Shown: positions 7,886-15,930, counted from the first letter of the stretch. The stretch: 64,000 bases of DNA from Candidatus Baltobacteraceae bacterium (GCA_036489885.1 DASXEW010000001.1:372001-436000); one strand, 5' to 3'. Program-made: numbers and translations. The notes: generated by a model from the letters alone, not told the origin.

Positions 7886-8594
7886 GATTCGGTTCTCCTT
7901 CCTCGGCACTCGAGGGAGCAATGCGCCCGACTTGTGGACCGAGGATACGCCTGAGGATACGGACGGCTCGGTGGACGTGGGATTTCACAGTACCTATCGG
8001 TTGATCGAGAATCTCTGCGATCTCCGGATGGCTTCGGCCCTCGATAAACCTTAACGTTGCTGCCGCGCGCAAATGCATGGGTAATTGCAACAGTGCTTGC
8101 TCGACAAGCACCATGTCGGCGCCACGTTCGACGATCTGCTCGGGTTGATCCGGTCCCTCTTGCGTTTCATTCAACAACGCATCCGGATCCGCAAGCGAAT
8201 CGAGCGCAACGTTTGTCGGCCGCTTGCTACGCAAACGATTGCGGGTGACGTTTAGCGTGATCGTGTAGAGCCACGGCTGCAGACGGAGCTCGGCCCGTTG
8301 CTTGGGGTCCATTTTGACGAGGGCCCGGTAGGCTCGCACGAACGCGTCCTGTACGATCTCCTCGGCGTCTTCGCGATTGCCCGTCATGCGCAGCGCGAAG
8401 CCGTAGAGCCGTCGTTGGAATTCATCGACGATCCGTTCGAAATTCTCCGGTCCCGGAGCCGTCTCCGACCGAGTGGGTGCCGACGCCGCGGCAGCTTGGG
8501 CCAAACTATACTCCCGTCGAAGCGGGGCGAGAGCAGCCATACGCGCCCCCAGACCGCCCGGACTACTCTGAAGGTTTCGCGTTTTGGTCGGCAC
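7872..8594 (-). CDS. ECF-type RNA polymerase sigma factor
   Basis: 240 residues. Region 2 is visible as LYGFALRMTGNREDAEEIVQ with DAFVRAYRAL, and region 4 as RAAATLRFIEGRSHPEIAEI followed by GTVKSHVHRAVRIL, a helix-turn-helix that reads the -35 element. The first 45 residues before region 2 are an unusual low-complexity extension. The GTG start is supported by AAGGAG eight bases upstream; an internal ATG at codon 19 is the alternative. Its 3' end overlaps the zinc-finger/MGMT gene, its presumed anti-sigma partner. The target promoters cannot be read from the window. Confidence 0.92.
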   Translation of the reverse strand: MPTKTRNLQSSPGGLGARMAALAPLRREYSLAQAAAASAPTRSETAPGPENFERIVDEFQRRLYGFALRMTGNREDAEEIVQDAFVRAYRALVKMDPKQRAELRLQPWLYTITLNVTRNRLRSKRPTNVALDSLADPDALLNETQEGPDQPEQIVERGADMVLVEQALLQLPMHLRAAATLRFIEGRSHPEIAEILDQPIGTVKSHVHRAVRILRRILGPQVGRIAPSSAEEGEPNHAVL

Positions 8595-8655
8595 GGAAGG
8601 TGCTCCTTCAGCGCCCGAGCGAAGCCACGCTCATGGTTCGCCTCGCGCCTACCTT

Positions 8656-8690
8656 GCCTCGCTCCGGCACATGCCGAGCGGGGTTTTTTT
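8656..8690 (+). terminator. Terminator-like hairpin in the leader of the 8714 gene
   Basis: CCTCGCT/AGCGGGG and CGGCA/TGCCG (within 8656-8683) form a long GC-rich hairpin with one bulge, followed by seven Ts (8684-8690). No plus-strand gene ends upstream of it. It lies in the divergent gap between the sigma gene and the gene at 8714, so it may act as an attenuator or shield against read-through. Confidence 0.55.
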
Positions 8691-8713
8691 GTTTGTCGTA
8701 ACGGGGTTCTTTC

Positions 8714-9130
8714 ATGTCGTCACGGATGGAACCTAACGAGCTCGCATTCGATGGGTACACGTTGTGCAGCTTCGTTCCGCGTCTCCCGGATGGGACGCAA
8801 CGCACCGCGCACGCGATTCCGCTCGTAATCATCGGATTCAACGACGGATGCGATCCGAGGTTTGTTTGGCTCGTTCCAAGAGCCGGCATCGATCCGCACG
8901 GGCTTACGAGCGACCCATATTATGCCGAGCTTTTGCGCGATCCACACAGTTATTTCAGGCGCAAAGTTCGCAAGTACGTCGATAAGACGGGTAGCGTGAA
9001 GCGTGGCATCCAGATGCTGATTGATTGCCACCAAGAGCATCTGTCGTTCACGAACTTCATTGAGCTGGGAGATCGCGTTTTGGCGCACCCGCTCGAAGTC
9101 GATATCGCCTCGGAGCTAGCTCTAACCTAA
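8714..9130 (+). CDS. Hypothetical protein, 138 residues
   Basis: No family recognised. The sequence is a plausible cytoplasmic globular protein with no signal peptide or membrane helix. It has aromatic-rich segments (DPRFVWLVPRAG, DPYYAELLRDPHSYF) and a basic middle part (RRKVRKYVDKTGSVKR). It diverges from the ECF sigma gene and has a terminator-like hairpin just upstream of the ATG. No strong ribosome site is seen. The antisense frame over the same bases looks less protein-like. It converges with the secreted protein at 9134, with 3 bases between stops. Confidence 0.55.
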   Translation: MSSRMEPNELAFDGYTLCSFVPRLPDGTQRTAHAIPLVIIGFNDGCDPRFVWLVPRAGIDPHGLTSDPYYAELLRDPHSYFRRKVRKYVDKTGSVKRGIQMLIDCHQEHLSFTNFIELGDRVLAHPLEVDIASELALT

Positions 9131-9133
9131 ACG

Positions 9134-9847
9134 CTACTCGGCGCGGATAATGCGCCGGTAGAGAATCTTGACGGGATCCGAGGTGTTCGTGTTCGCGAGC
9201 GTCCCGGCTATTTGCAGCTTAGCGTCGAGTCCGAGCAAGAGGGCAGACGCGCGCGTGTAGTACGCTCGCCCCGACATCCGGATCGTTCCGTGTAGCGAGA
9301 TCTCCGGATGCTCGGGAAGGCCACCGCGCATTGGGCCGCTGGCGTCGAATCCGATGCCGACGACGGGATGACCGGCGATCAAACCGTCTCTGACGTGAAA
9401 GAGCGTGCCGCGTAGCGTCGCGCCCGTCATCGCCGAAGTGAAGGTGAAGGGCGACGGCTCGTGCAGCTTGCGCACGTCGCGAAGCGTTTGCGCGTCGAGC
9501 TGAACGGCGAACGGTTGGTTGAGGACGGTCAGGAAATCCGGGTCGCTGCTCGCGATGTCACGTTCGGCTCCACTCGGCTGCATTTCGGACTCGAAAGTCG
9601 CGACGCTCGGATGCCCTTGGCCTTGATCGGTCTTAACGTAAGTAGCCCGAGCGCTATAATGTGTGACGCCCGCTGCACTTCGTATCGTCAACCGTTCTTT
9701 GCCTTCGTATGACGTGTCGCTACGCAGCTCGCGCGAACCGATTTGATAGCTATCCTTACCGCTTACTTGATAGGTCTGATGACTTTCCGTCGATCCGGCG
9801 GCAAGCAAAAGCGCGAGAATGGCCAGCGATCCCCGAGCGACGAACAC
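9134..9847 (-). CDS. Hypothetical secreted protein, 237 residues
   Basis: The N-terminus (VARGSLAILALLLAAGSTES) is a signal peptide, so it is probably exported to the periplasm or beyond. The rest is rich in beta-strand-like alternation (IGSRELRSDTSYEGKERLTI, VGIGFDASGPMRG), like a lipocalin-type or barrel-like fold, but no family is recognised. A GTG start follows GGGAGGGAGA at 12-14 bases. It diverges from the GH125 gene at 9919. Confidence 0.6.
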   Translation of the reverse strand: MFVARGSLAILALLLAAGSTESHQTYQVSGKDSYQIGSRELRSDTSYEGKERLTIRSAAGVTHYSARATYVKTDQGQGHPSVATFESEMQPSGAERDIASSDPDFLTVLNQPFAVQLDAQTLRDVRKLHEPSPFTFTSAMTGATLRGTLFHVRDGLIAGHPVVGIGFDASGPMRGGLPEHPEISLHGTIRMSGRAYYTRASALLLGLDAKLQIAGTLANTNTSDPVKILYRRIIRAE

Positions 9848-9918
9848 GGTTGAAAATTCTCCCTCCCGTTAAAAGTCGGTGAAGACGCACCAAACGTCAA
9901 GTGTGCAAGAGGGAGAGT

Positions 9919-11187
9919 GTGCGGTTAACTCCGGAAGACGTGTGCGTTCTGAACTTATCGCGACGCCGTCTTCTTGTTGGAATTGCCGGTACGCTCGCTC
10001 TCGGCTCACTATGGCCGAGACGGGCCGATGCTGTTGTTTCGACGGACCCTCTCTATCTGACTGCGTTCGATGAGGCAATCAATCGACACGCGACGATCGA
10101 GAGCGACGGCACGACGTACGTCTCGACCGGCGACATCCCGGCGATGTGGCTGCGTGATTCGGCCGCGGTGGCGTTGCCGTACATCGACCTTGCGGGCAAA
10201 GACGAGTCGGTTGCCTCGCTGTTGCGTGGGCTCTTGGCGCGCCAAGCAAAGTGCATTCTCGAAGACCCGTACGCGAATGCGTTTACCGTCGAATATCAGG
10301 TCGCCGAAGAAAAGTTCGAGGTCGACTCGCTGCTCTATCCCGTCTGGTTCGCGGGGCTCTACTACAAGCGGACCGGCGACAAGTCTATCTTCACCGCCGA
10401 CCTGAGGCGCGCGTTCGGCTTGATACTCAAGACGCTGCGCAACGAGCAGCATCATGCCCGCCGTTCCCAGTACCGTCATCCGCAGCTGGCCAACAACGGA
10501 CGCGGCTCACCGGTCGCGTACACGGGGATGGTTTGGACGGGTTTCCGGCCCTCCGATGACGCAGCGCGCTATCAGTACAATATTCCCGTCAACATGTTCG
10601 CCTCGGTCGTCTTGCACATGCTCGGGGATCTCGAGCGCGATGTTCTCGGCGACTGGGATGCCGCCCGCAACGCTTGGGGTTTGGCGGTCGATATTCAGCG
10701 CGGCGTCGAGCAGTACGGCTATGTCAATCTCGATACGTTCGGCAGAATCTACGCTTATGAAGTCGATGGTCTCGGCCATGCCAACGTGATGGACGACGCC
10801 AACATACCCTCGCTGCTGGCGATTCCGTATTTCGGATATCTCCCGGCGACCGACTCGGCGTATCAGCGGACGCGCACATTCGTCCTGTCGTCGCGTAATC
10901 CGTACTACTTCGTTGGAAAATACGCGCAGGGCGTCGGGAGCCCGCACACGCCGAAAGACTATGTCTGGCCGCTGGCGCTCGTCATGCAAGCGCTGACGAG
11001 CACCGATCAGGACGAGGTCAAGCGGGTCCTCGGATACATCGCCGCTTCCGATCTGGGCGACCACCGGCTGCACGAATCATTCGACGTCAACGCTCCGCAC
11101 GAGTTCACCCGCGCGGATTTCGCTTGGCCGAATGCGCTCTATGCGCAGCTCGTTCAGGACAGGCAAGTCGCCGCCGAACGCGGCTAG
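9919..11187 (+). CDS. Exo-alpha-1,6-mannosidase of glycoside hydrolase family 125
   Basis: The enzyme removes terminal alpha-1,6-linked mannose without a metal ion. Landmarks of the (alpha/alpha)6 barrel include TGDIPAMWLRDSAAVALPYI near the N-terminus, KFEVDSLLYPVWFAGLYY, YEVDGLGHANVMDDANIPSL, and SPHTPKDYVWPLAL with HESFD near the C-terminus. The acidic catalytic residues of the family are expected in the GDIPAMWLRDS and YEVDG regions. A Tat-like signal (SRRRLLVGIAGTLALGS) predicts folded export. Start choice is open between GTG 9901, 9919 and 9940; 9919 has AAGAGGGAG just upstream. Its stop overlaps the stop of the convergent membrane protein gene through a shared CTAG. Confidence 0.87.
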   Translation: MRLTPEDVCVLNLSRRRLLVGIAGTLALGSLWPRRADAVVSTDPLYLTAFDEAINRHATIESDGTTYVSTGDIPAMWLRDSAAVALPYIDLAGKDESVASLLRGLLARQAKCILEDPYANAFTVEYQVAEEKFEVDSLLYPVWFAGLYYKRTGDKSIFTADLRRAFGLILKTLRNEQHHARRSQYRHPQLANNGRGSPVAYTGMVWTGFRPSDDAARYQYNIPVNMFASVVLHMLGDLERDVLGDWDAARNAWGLAVDIQRGVEQYGYVNLDTFGRIYAYEVDGLGHANVMDDANIPSLLAIPYFGYLPATDSAYQRTRTFVLSSRNPYYFVGKYAQGVGSPHTPKDYVWPLALVMQALTSTDQDEVKRVLGYIAASDLGDHRLHESFDVNAPHEFTRADFAWPNALYAQLVQDRQVAAERG

Positions 11188-11960
11188 CTTTCGCGCGCCA
11201 GCAAATCCATGTAGAGGTAGGTGAAGAAGGCCTGCGTCGGGCCGAGCACGAGCGCGTCAATCGGAGTATTCGCCCAGAAGATGTTTTGCGACGCCGGTAT
11301 TCCGTGGTGCGCCAGATACTGTTCGAGAAGCTGCTCGAGCATCATCGGGATGATGACGATTGCTCCCCCGACTCCGAGGCGCCAGATATTGGCCCACGAG
11401 CGCGCGAACATGATGCCGCGCAGAATCGCAAAGCCGGGCTGCATGTAATTCGGCCGTGACGTGTCGAGCGTCGCGACCACGGTCGCAATCGACATCATGC
11501 CGAACACGATCAGCGTGGGAAGGACGCCGAGGCCGTACGCCATCTCTTCGGCATTTCCGAATATCCAGGGCGCGAACGCCCAGATTACGATCTGAATTGC
11601 GAAATAGACGATCGTGACGTTGAAGCTGCGCGCCAGTGCAGCGCGCGCAATCTCCGCAACCGATGCCTTTACTTCCTGGCGCTGCGCGGCGATCGCAATC
11701 GTGAAAAACGCCGTCGCGTATCCGTCGACGATGCAATTCACGATCAAGATTGCAACGATGTCGAAATGAGCAATGTACGCCGCGGCCGTTTGAATAGCGA
11801 TGCAGGCGACGGCGATTGCAATATAGAGTGGCCAGCGCGCTCCCCAGGCTTCGAGCGCAGCGTCAACAACCGCTACGAACCGTTCGGCGCGCGGTCTACG
11901 ATTCTCGTCCAGAATTATTCGATCGACGTAATAACGGAACGGTGCGAGAAAAAGCGCAAC
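11184..11960 (-). CDS. Multi-spanning membrane protein, C-terminal part of an apparently frameshifted gene
   Basis: The frame encodes about 250 residues with five or six hydrophobic helices (WPLYIAIAVACIAIQ, VAILIVNCIVDGY, VTIVYFAIQIVIWAFAPW, LPTLIVFGMMSIATVVATL, IWRLGVGGAIVIIPMML). It resembles general bacterial membrane-spanning families of unknown function. No ATG, GTG or TTG exists in this frame between the end of recognisable coding sequence near 11960 and the second helix, so it has no start of its own. The preceding frame (11915-12229) runs into it at an A5/T5 run at 11949-11953, where a -1 shift would join them. Treat as one broken gene or a programmed frameshift. Confidence 0.6.
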   Translation of the reverse strand, partial: VALFLAPFRYYVDRIILDENRRPRAERFVAVVDAALEAWGARWPLYIAIAVACIAIQTAAAYIAHFDIVAILIVNCIVDGYATAFFTIAIAAQRQEVKASVAEIARAALARSFNVTIVYFAIQIVIWAFAPWIFGNAEEMAYGLGVLPTLIVFGMMSIATVVATLDTSRPNYMQPGFAILRGIMFARSWANIWRLGVGGAIVIIPMMLEQLLEQYLAHHGIPASQNIFWANTPIDALVLGPTQAFFTYLYMDLLARES

Positions 11961-12229
11961 GTCGCAGCACCGCCGCTGCAGACGACAACGTCGTCGGGAT
12001 CGTGGATCCGGCGCCCATCGATATCCAGTGAGAACGATCCGGTGCGCAATCCAGCCAGCGTTGAGTTCATCACGCGCGCACATTTGTCGGGCGGCGCGCG
12101 CCGTCCGAGCGTTCGGGCGATCGCGAGCTCGATCAACGTGGCAACGCGAATCGGCGTGACGAGTGCGAAGACGGAAGCACGCGCCGTCATGGCGGTTCCC
12201 AGATCGATCGGCACCGGTACCCGAATCAT
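11915..12229 (-). CDS. Hypothetical protein, probable N-terminal part of the frameshifted membrane protein
   Basis: 104 residues from ATG 12229. It reads as ordinary protein (LVTPIRVATLIELAIARTLG, then SLDIDGRRIHDPDDVVVCSG and GAATLRFF) before ending in ten out-of-character residues and a TAA at 11915-11917. The sequence is soluble and has no recognised family. At the T5 run (minus strand, 11949-11953) a -1 shift continues LRFF into LAPFRYYVDRIILDENRR of the membrane protein. GTG 12253 is an alternative start. A separate small gene overlapping the next is possible, but that leaves the downstream frame without a start codon. Confidence 0.5.
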   Translation of the reverse strand: MIRVPVPIDLGTAMTARASVFALVTPIRVATLIELAIARTLGRRAPPDKCARVMNSTLAGLRTGSFSLDIDGRRIHDPDDVVVCSGGAATLRFFSHRSVITSIE

Positions 12230-12304
12230 GCTGCCTGTGGTTTCGCTTCGCACTGCGCTCGCCCATCCAGGGCGAGACCTCTGCGCGTGGAACGCTGCGA
12301 GAAC

Positions 12305-13072
12305 ATGAGTTCCGGATCTGGTTCACCGCGACGCCGCCGTTCTTCGAGCGACGACGAAGATCGGGGCGGCTTACCGATGGTCCCGCTATTTGCGGGCGTC
12401 ATCATCGCAGGCTTGGGCATCGGCGCGCTCCTTTCAGCGTTCGCTGCACGTCACGTACCCGCGCCGGCGAAAAGCAGTGCGCCGCTGGTCGTGATGCACA
12501 CGCCGACGCCGATCGCTGCAGTCACGCAAGCGCAGGTAACGGCGACGCCGTCTGCGACGCCGACGCCGGCGTCGACGCCAAAGCAGACCACGACGCCGAA
12601 GTCGACCCCGACTGCGACGCCGGCGCAAACAGAAAAACCAAAAGCGTCGCCGACGCCGACTGCAGCGCTCACCGTCGCAAAGACTGCGACGCCGTCGCCG
12701 TCGCCGACGTCGACCCCGACGCGGACACCGGCGCCGACTGTGGCTCCAACCGCGGCCGCCGTTGCGGTCCAGTCATCGCCGGCGCAAGCGCTCGTTCGCA
12801 AATTCCTGGAAGCCGTGGCACACGGCGACGATGCGACCGCGTACGGAACTCTCGGTGGCGCAGGCACGCCGCTTGGCGAGGCGCAGTTCCTCGATCCGAC
12901 GATGCGCATCACGTCGATGACGGCCGGCCACGCACCCGGAGGCGGCACGAACGTACAAGTTGAGTTTCGAACATCGCGCGGCGAGTATTTCGGAACGTTC
13001 GTCGTCGACGGGTCCGCGTCAAAAATAACCCAGCGCGAGGTCATACCGGTCGGGGGGACGAGCGCCCGCTAA
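12305..13072 (+). CDS. Single-pass membrane protein with a Thr/Pro-rich stalk and a small C-terminal domain
   Basis: About 255 residues. A charged Ser/Arg-rich cytoplasmic start is followed by one membrane helix (PMVPLFAGVIIAGLGIGALL). A 110-residue stalk of TPTP, TATP and TPSP repeats comes next, then a globular domain (SPAQALVRKFLEAVAHGDDA, GEYFGTFVVDG). That domain resembles the SnoaL/NTF2-like or DUF4878-type lipoprotein domains often tethered outside the cell membrane. The function is unknown. The repeat stalk gives misleading open frames on both strands. ATG 12305 and GTG 12287 are both possible starts. Confidence 0.75.
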   Translation: MSSGSGSPRRRRSSSDDEDRGGLPMVPLFAGVIIAGLGIGALLSAFAARHVPAPAKSSAPLVVMHTPTPIAAVTQAQVTATPSATPTPASTPKQTTTPKSTPTATPAQTEKPKASPTPTAALTVAKTATPSPSPTSTPTRTPAPTVAPTAAAVAVQSSPAQALVRKFLEAVAHGDDATAYGTLGGAGTPLGEAQFLDPTMRITSMTAGHAPGGGTNVQVEFRTSRGEYFGTFVVDGSASKITQREVIPVGGTSAR

Positions 13073-13114
13073 CCATCCGGACATGCAAGCGCGCAAGACG
13101 GGTAAAACCGTCGC

Positions 13115-13528
13115 ATGCTTACTTCCTTACGCTTTATCGGACTGACCGCCGCGGCGGTCCTAGCATCCATGCAAATCGCCCTCGCAACGCCGCAAGAGCA
13201 TTATGTCGCGCCGCTATTCAATGCCGGCGGCCAGCAAGTCGGCAGCGTCAACTTCGTTCCGCAAGATGCGGGCGGCATCGAGATGGTCCTCACCATGACC
13301 GGTATGACTCCGGGCGTTTACGCGATGAGAATCAGCAACGCCACGGCATGTCCGGCGAATGGCGACATGGTTGCAGCCTTGCCTGAACTTTTCGTTGACT
13401 CTCGCGGCAACGGCGCAATCACGGCCTATCTGCCATCGGTCAGCATGACCGGTGCCAACCCGATCATGGCGCACGCGATTGCGATCGGAGCTCCGTCCGT
13501 CGCCTGCGGCGTAATCGGTAGTCCCTAA
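13115..13528 (+). CDS. Secreted Cu/Zn-superoxide-dismutase-fold protein lacking metal ligands
   Basis: 137 residues with a signal peptide (TAAAVLASMQIALATPQ). The remaining pattern follows bacterial SodC: VGSVNFVPQDAGGIEMVLTM, then GMTPGVYAMRIS in the place of the usual PGxHGFHxH segment. DMVAALPELFVDSRGNGAIT stands where AGxHxPN...VDxxG occurs, with HAIAIG near HAxxDN and ACGVI at the C-terminus. The copper and zinc histidines of those motifs are replaced (YAMRIS instead of HGFHIH), so dismutase activity is unlikely. The assignment comes from position-by-position pattern matching by eye. A coincidental immunoglobulin-like fold is the alternative. Confidence 0.55.
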   Translation: MLTSLRFIGLTAAAVLASMQIALATPQEHYVAPLFNAGGQQVGSVNFVPQDAGGIEMVLTMTGMTPGVYAMRISNATACPANGDMVAALPELFVDSRGNGAITAYLPSVSMTGANPIMAHAIAIGAPSVACGVIGSP

Positions 13529-13653
13529 CGCCTCGGGGGCGGCGCGAGTTCGAGGCTGGTAACCTCGTCTGACGAAGGGGGATGGCGGATGTGAGAACAA
13601 TCCGCCACGACCATTAAGGGCTTTCCCAACGTAGATTGAGAGGGGCTATTCCC

Positions 13654-14988
13654 GTGTCAGAAAGATTCGAAGCGCCGCTGTCACGCCGCGCGATCCTGGC
13701 TGGCGGCGCCGGCCTCGTCGGGACGACGTTATGGCCGACGATAATCGGCGCCGCCGGCGAGGCACCTATCGGTACGTGGCCGGACGGTACTACAGGTAAT
13801 ACGGTTACGATCGGCGCGGCCGTGCCGCGTACCGGCACCTATGCGGTACAGGGCGAGGACGAGCTCAAAGGCATGCAACTTGCCATCGAGCACATCAATA
13901 GCGGCGATCCGCTGATCAAAAAGATTGCGCCGAAAGTCACAAAAGGCGTTCTCGGCAAACAAGTGCAGCTTGTCGTCGCCGATTCGGGCGCTAAACCCAA
14001 CGACGCAGTCCAAGAACAACAGAAATTTATCACGGACAATAAGGTCATCGCGATGACCGGCGCGACGTCGTCGGCGGTTGCCGTAGCACTCAACCATTTC
14101 GCTCAACGTTCGAAGGTGCTGTACCTCACCGCGATTTCGGGCTCGAACGACACGACCGGCAAGGACTGCGTGCGCTACGGGTTCCGTCAGTGCTTCTACG
14201 GCGAGACGGCTGCAAACGCAATCGGGCCGGTAATCGTCAAGAACTTCGGCAAGAACCGTAAGGCCGCGTTCATGACGCCGGACTACACCTACGGCCACAC
14301 GGTGACGAAGTCGGTCAACGACTATCTGAGCCAAAACGCCGGCTGGCAGCAGGTCACCGACCAAGTGTCGCCGCTCGGGACTCAGGACTTCAGTCAATAT
14401 CTCACCAACATCGCCCACTCGGGCGCCGACTTCATCATCAACGTGAATTGGGGCCGCGATGCGGTGTTGTCGATTCAGCAGGCCAAGCAGTTCGGTTTAA
14501 TCCCGAAGATGCAGCTGGTGGTTCCTTATCAAATCCCGTTCCTCGCCAAGGAAGTGGGACCGGAACTCACGCAGGGCGTTTTGGCTGCAACGGATTTCTG
14601 GTGGACACTTGAGGACAAGTTCCCACTGGCGAAGATGTTCGTCAATTCGTTCAACGCGAAGTACGGCTACCGGCCGGAGTGGGGCGCCGAGAACGGATAC
14701 ATGCAGTTCGCCATTTGGGCGCGCATGGTATCCGAGGCGGGCACCTTCTATCCGCCGGATGTCATCAAACAGTACGAGAAGGGCGAGACCTTCCCGTCAT
14801 TCGTCGGCGACGTGCATTTCCGCGCCGCCGATCACCAATTGGTCCGTCCGGTCATCATCGTGCGCGGCAAGAAGCCGAGCGCGATGAAGAACAGCGAAGA
14901 CTATTGGGAGGTTCTTGACATCGTCCCCGGCGAGCCGCTGATGCAGAAACCCGACGCATTCGGGTGCAGTCTCGGCGACTACACCTAA
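13654..14988 (+). CDS. Branched-chain-type ABC transporter substrate-binding protein (Peripla_BP_6)
   Basis: About 444 residues with a Tat-type signal (SRRAILAGGAGLVGTTLWP). The mature part is a type-I binding protein of the leucine/urea/amide family: VTIGAAVPRTGTYAVQGEDE, LKGMQLAIEHIN, GATSSAVAVALNHFAQRSKV and KAAFMTPDYTYGH are characteristic. GTG 13654 is chosen because GAGAGGGG lies 8 bases upstream. It is the first gene of a run with livH, livM-livG and livF, so it captures the substrate in the periplasm for that importer. The ligand could be an amino acid, amide or aromatic acid. A stem-loop follows its stop. Confidence 0.9.
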   Translation: MSERFEAPLSRRAILAGGAGLVGTTLWPTIIGAAGEAPIGTWPDGTTGNTVTIGAAVPRTGTYAVQGEDELKGMQLAIEHINSGDPLIKKIAPKVTKGVLGKQVQLVVADSGAKPNDAVQEQQKFITDNKVIAMTGATSSAVAVALNHFAQRSKVLYLTAISGSNDTTGKDCVRYGFRQCFYGETAANAIGPVIVKNFGKNRKAAFMTPDYTYGHTVTKSVNDYLSQNAGWQQVTDQVSPLGTQDFSQYLTNIAHSGADFIINVNWGRDAVLSIQQAKQFGLIPKMQLVVPYQIPFLAKEVGPELTQGVLAATDFWWTLEDKFPLAKMFVNSFNAKYGYRPEWGAENGYMQFAIWARMVSEAGTFYPPDVIKQYEKGETFPSFVGDVHFRAADHQLVRPVIIVRGKKPSAMKNSEDYWEVLDIVPGEPLMQKPDAFGCSLGDYT

Positions 14989-15004
14989 CCATCGTCGCGA
15001 ACTC

Positions 15005-15037
15005 ATGCGTGGTCCGCTTCAATTGCGGGCCACGCAT
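15005..15037 (+). other. Intercistronic stem-loop between the binding protein and livH
   Basis: ATGCGTGG (15005-15012) pairs with CCACGCAT (15030-15037), with further CCGC/GCGG pairing inside. No T-tract follows, so it is more likely a stability or partial-termination element than a full terminator. That would fit the usual excess of binding protein over permease. Confidence 0.5.
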
Positions 15038-15084
15038 TTCTCGCGGGGTCGATAGTCATAAACTGGTCTGACCTACTCCCACAG

Positions 15085-15930
15085 ATGTTCAACGGGCTGG
15101 TGCTCGGCGCATTATTGGCGCTGATAGCATCCGGCCTTACGATTATTTATGGCACCCTCGGCGTTCTCAACCTTGCGCACGGTGCGATGTTCATGCTCGG
15201 CGGGTACGCGGGATGGGTCGCGTTTCACAATACGCATAACTTCATCGTTGCCGTGATCGCCGGGACGCTCTTTGGGCTGATCGTCGGAATCGTGACGGAA
15301 CGCGTGATCATTCGCCATTTCTATTCACGTCCGCCCGAGGACCAGTTGCTCGTTACCTTTGGTCTCGGCATCGTATTCGTCGAGACCGTTCGCTTCTTTT
15401 TCGGCAGCCTCTCGAAGACGACGACGCTCCCGTCCGAATTGAACGGAATCATCAACCTCGGATTCATGGTCTACCCGGCGTACCGGTTGTTGATGGTCGC
15501 GATCGTCGCAGTGGCGCTGTTCGTACTCTATGTCGTTCTCTACCGTACGCGTATCGGAATGATCGTGCGTGCCGGCATCGAGGATTCGGCCATGGTCGAT
15601 GCGCTCGGTATCGACGTCTACAAGGCGTTCATGCTGGTCTTCGGCGTCGGCGCCATGGCTGCAGGCTTCGCCGGAATCATCAATGCCCCGATCGTATCGC
15701 TCTCGCCGGACATCGGTGACGCAATCCTCGTGCAAACATTCGTCGTCATCGTCATCGGCGGCGTCGGTTCATTCCCCGGCGCCATACTAGGCGGACTAAT
15801 CGCAGGCGAAATCATCAGCGTTACGTCGATGTTCAACCCGGGCTACTCCTACGTGATGCTATTCGTAGCGATGACGCTGGTCTTGGTGCTTCGTCCCTAC
15901 GGTCTGCTCGGTGCCGCAGGACGAGAATGA
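15085..15930 (+). CDS. livH: Branched-chain amino acid-type ABC transporter permease LivH
   Basis: 281 residues with about eight membrane helices. Family landmarks are the N-terminal GLVLGALLALIASGLTIIYG and LGVLNLAHGAMFMLGGYAGW. Later come GIEDSAMVDALGIDVYKAFM, matching the EAA-type loop that contacts the ATPase, and VIVIGGVGSFPGAILGGLIAG. It forms the inner-membrane channel with the LivM part of the next gene, whose ATG overlaps its TGA (ATGA). No ribosome site is obvious before its ATG. Confidence 0.9.
   Translation: MFNGLVLGALLALIASGLTIIYGTLGVLNLAHGAMFMLGGYAGWVAFHNTHNFIVAVIAGTLFGLIVGIVTERVIIRHFYSRPPEDQLLVTFGLGIVFVETVRFFFGSLSKTTTLPSELNGIINLGFMVYPAYRLLMVAIVAVALFVLYVVLYRTRIGMIVRAGIEDSAMVDALGIDVYKAFMLVFGVGAMAAGFAGIINAPIVSLSPDIGDAILVQTFVVIVIGGVGSFPGAILGGLIAGEIISVTSMFNPGYSYVMLFVAMTLVLVLRPYGLLGAAGRE

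Noticed and set aside
8720-9088. 122-residue leftward frame opposite the gene at 8714
   Set aside because: Less protein-like than the plus frame, no ribosome site, and it would place two genes fully antisense. Not excluded, but weaker.
12434-13044. Arg-rich and Val/Gly-rich leftward frames opposite the Thr/Pro stalk
   Set aside because: They mirror the ACG/CCG repeat codons of the stalk protein. The plus-strand frame has a membrane helix and a globular end and explains the region better.
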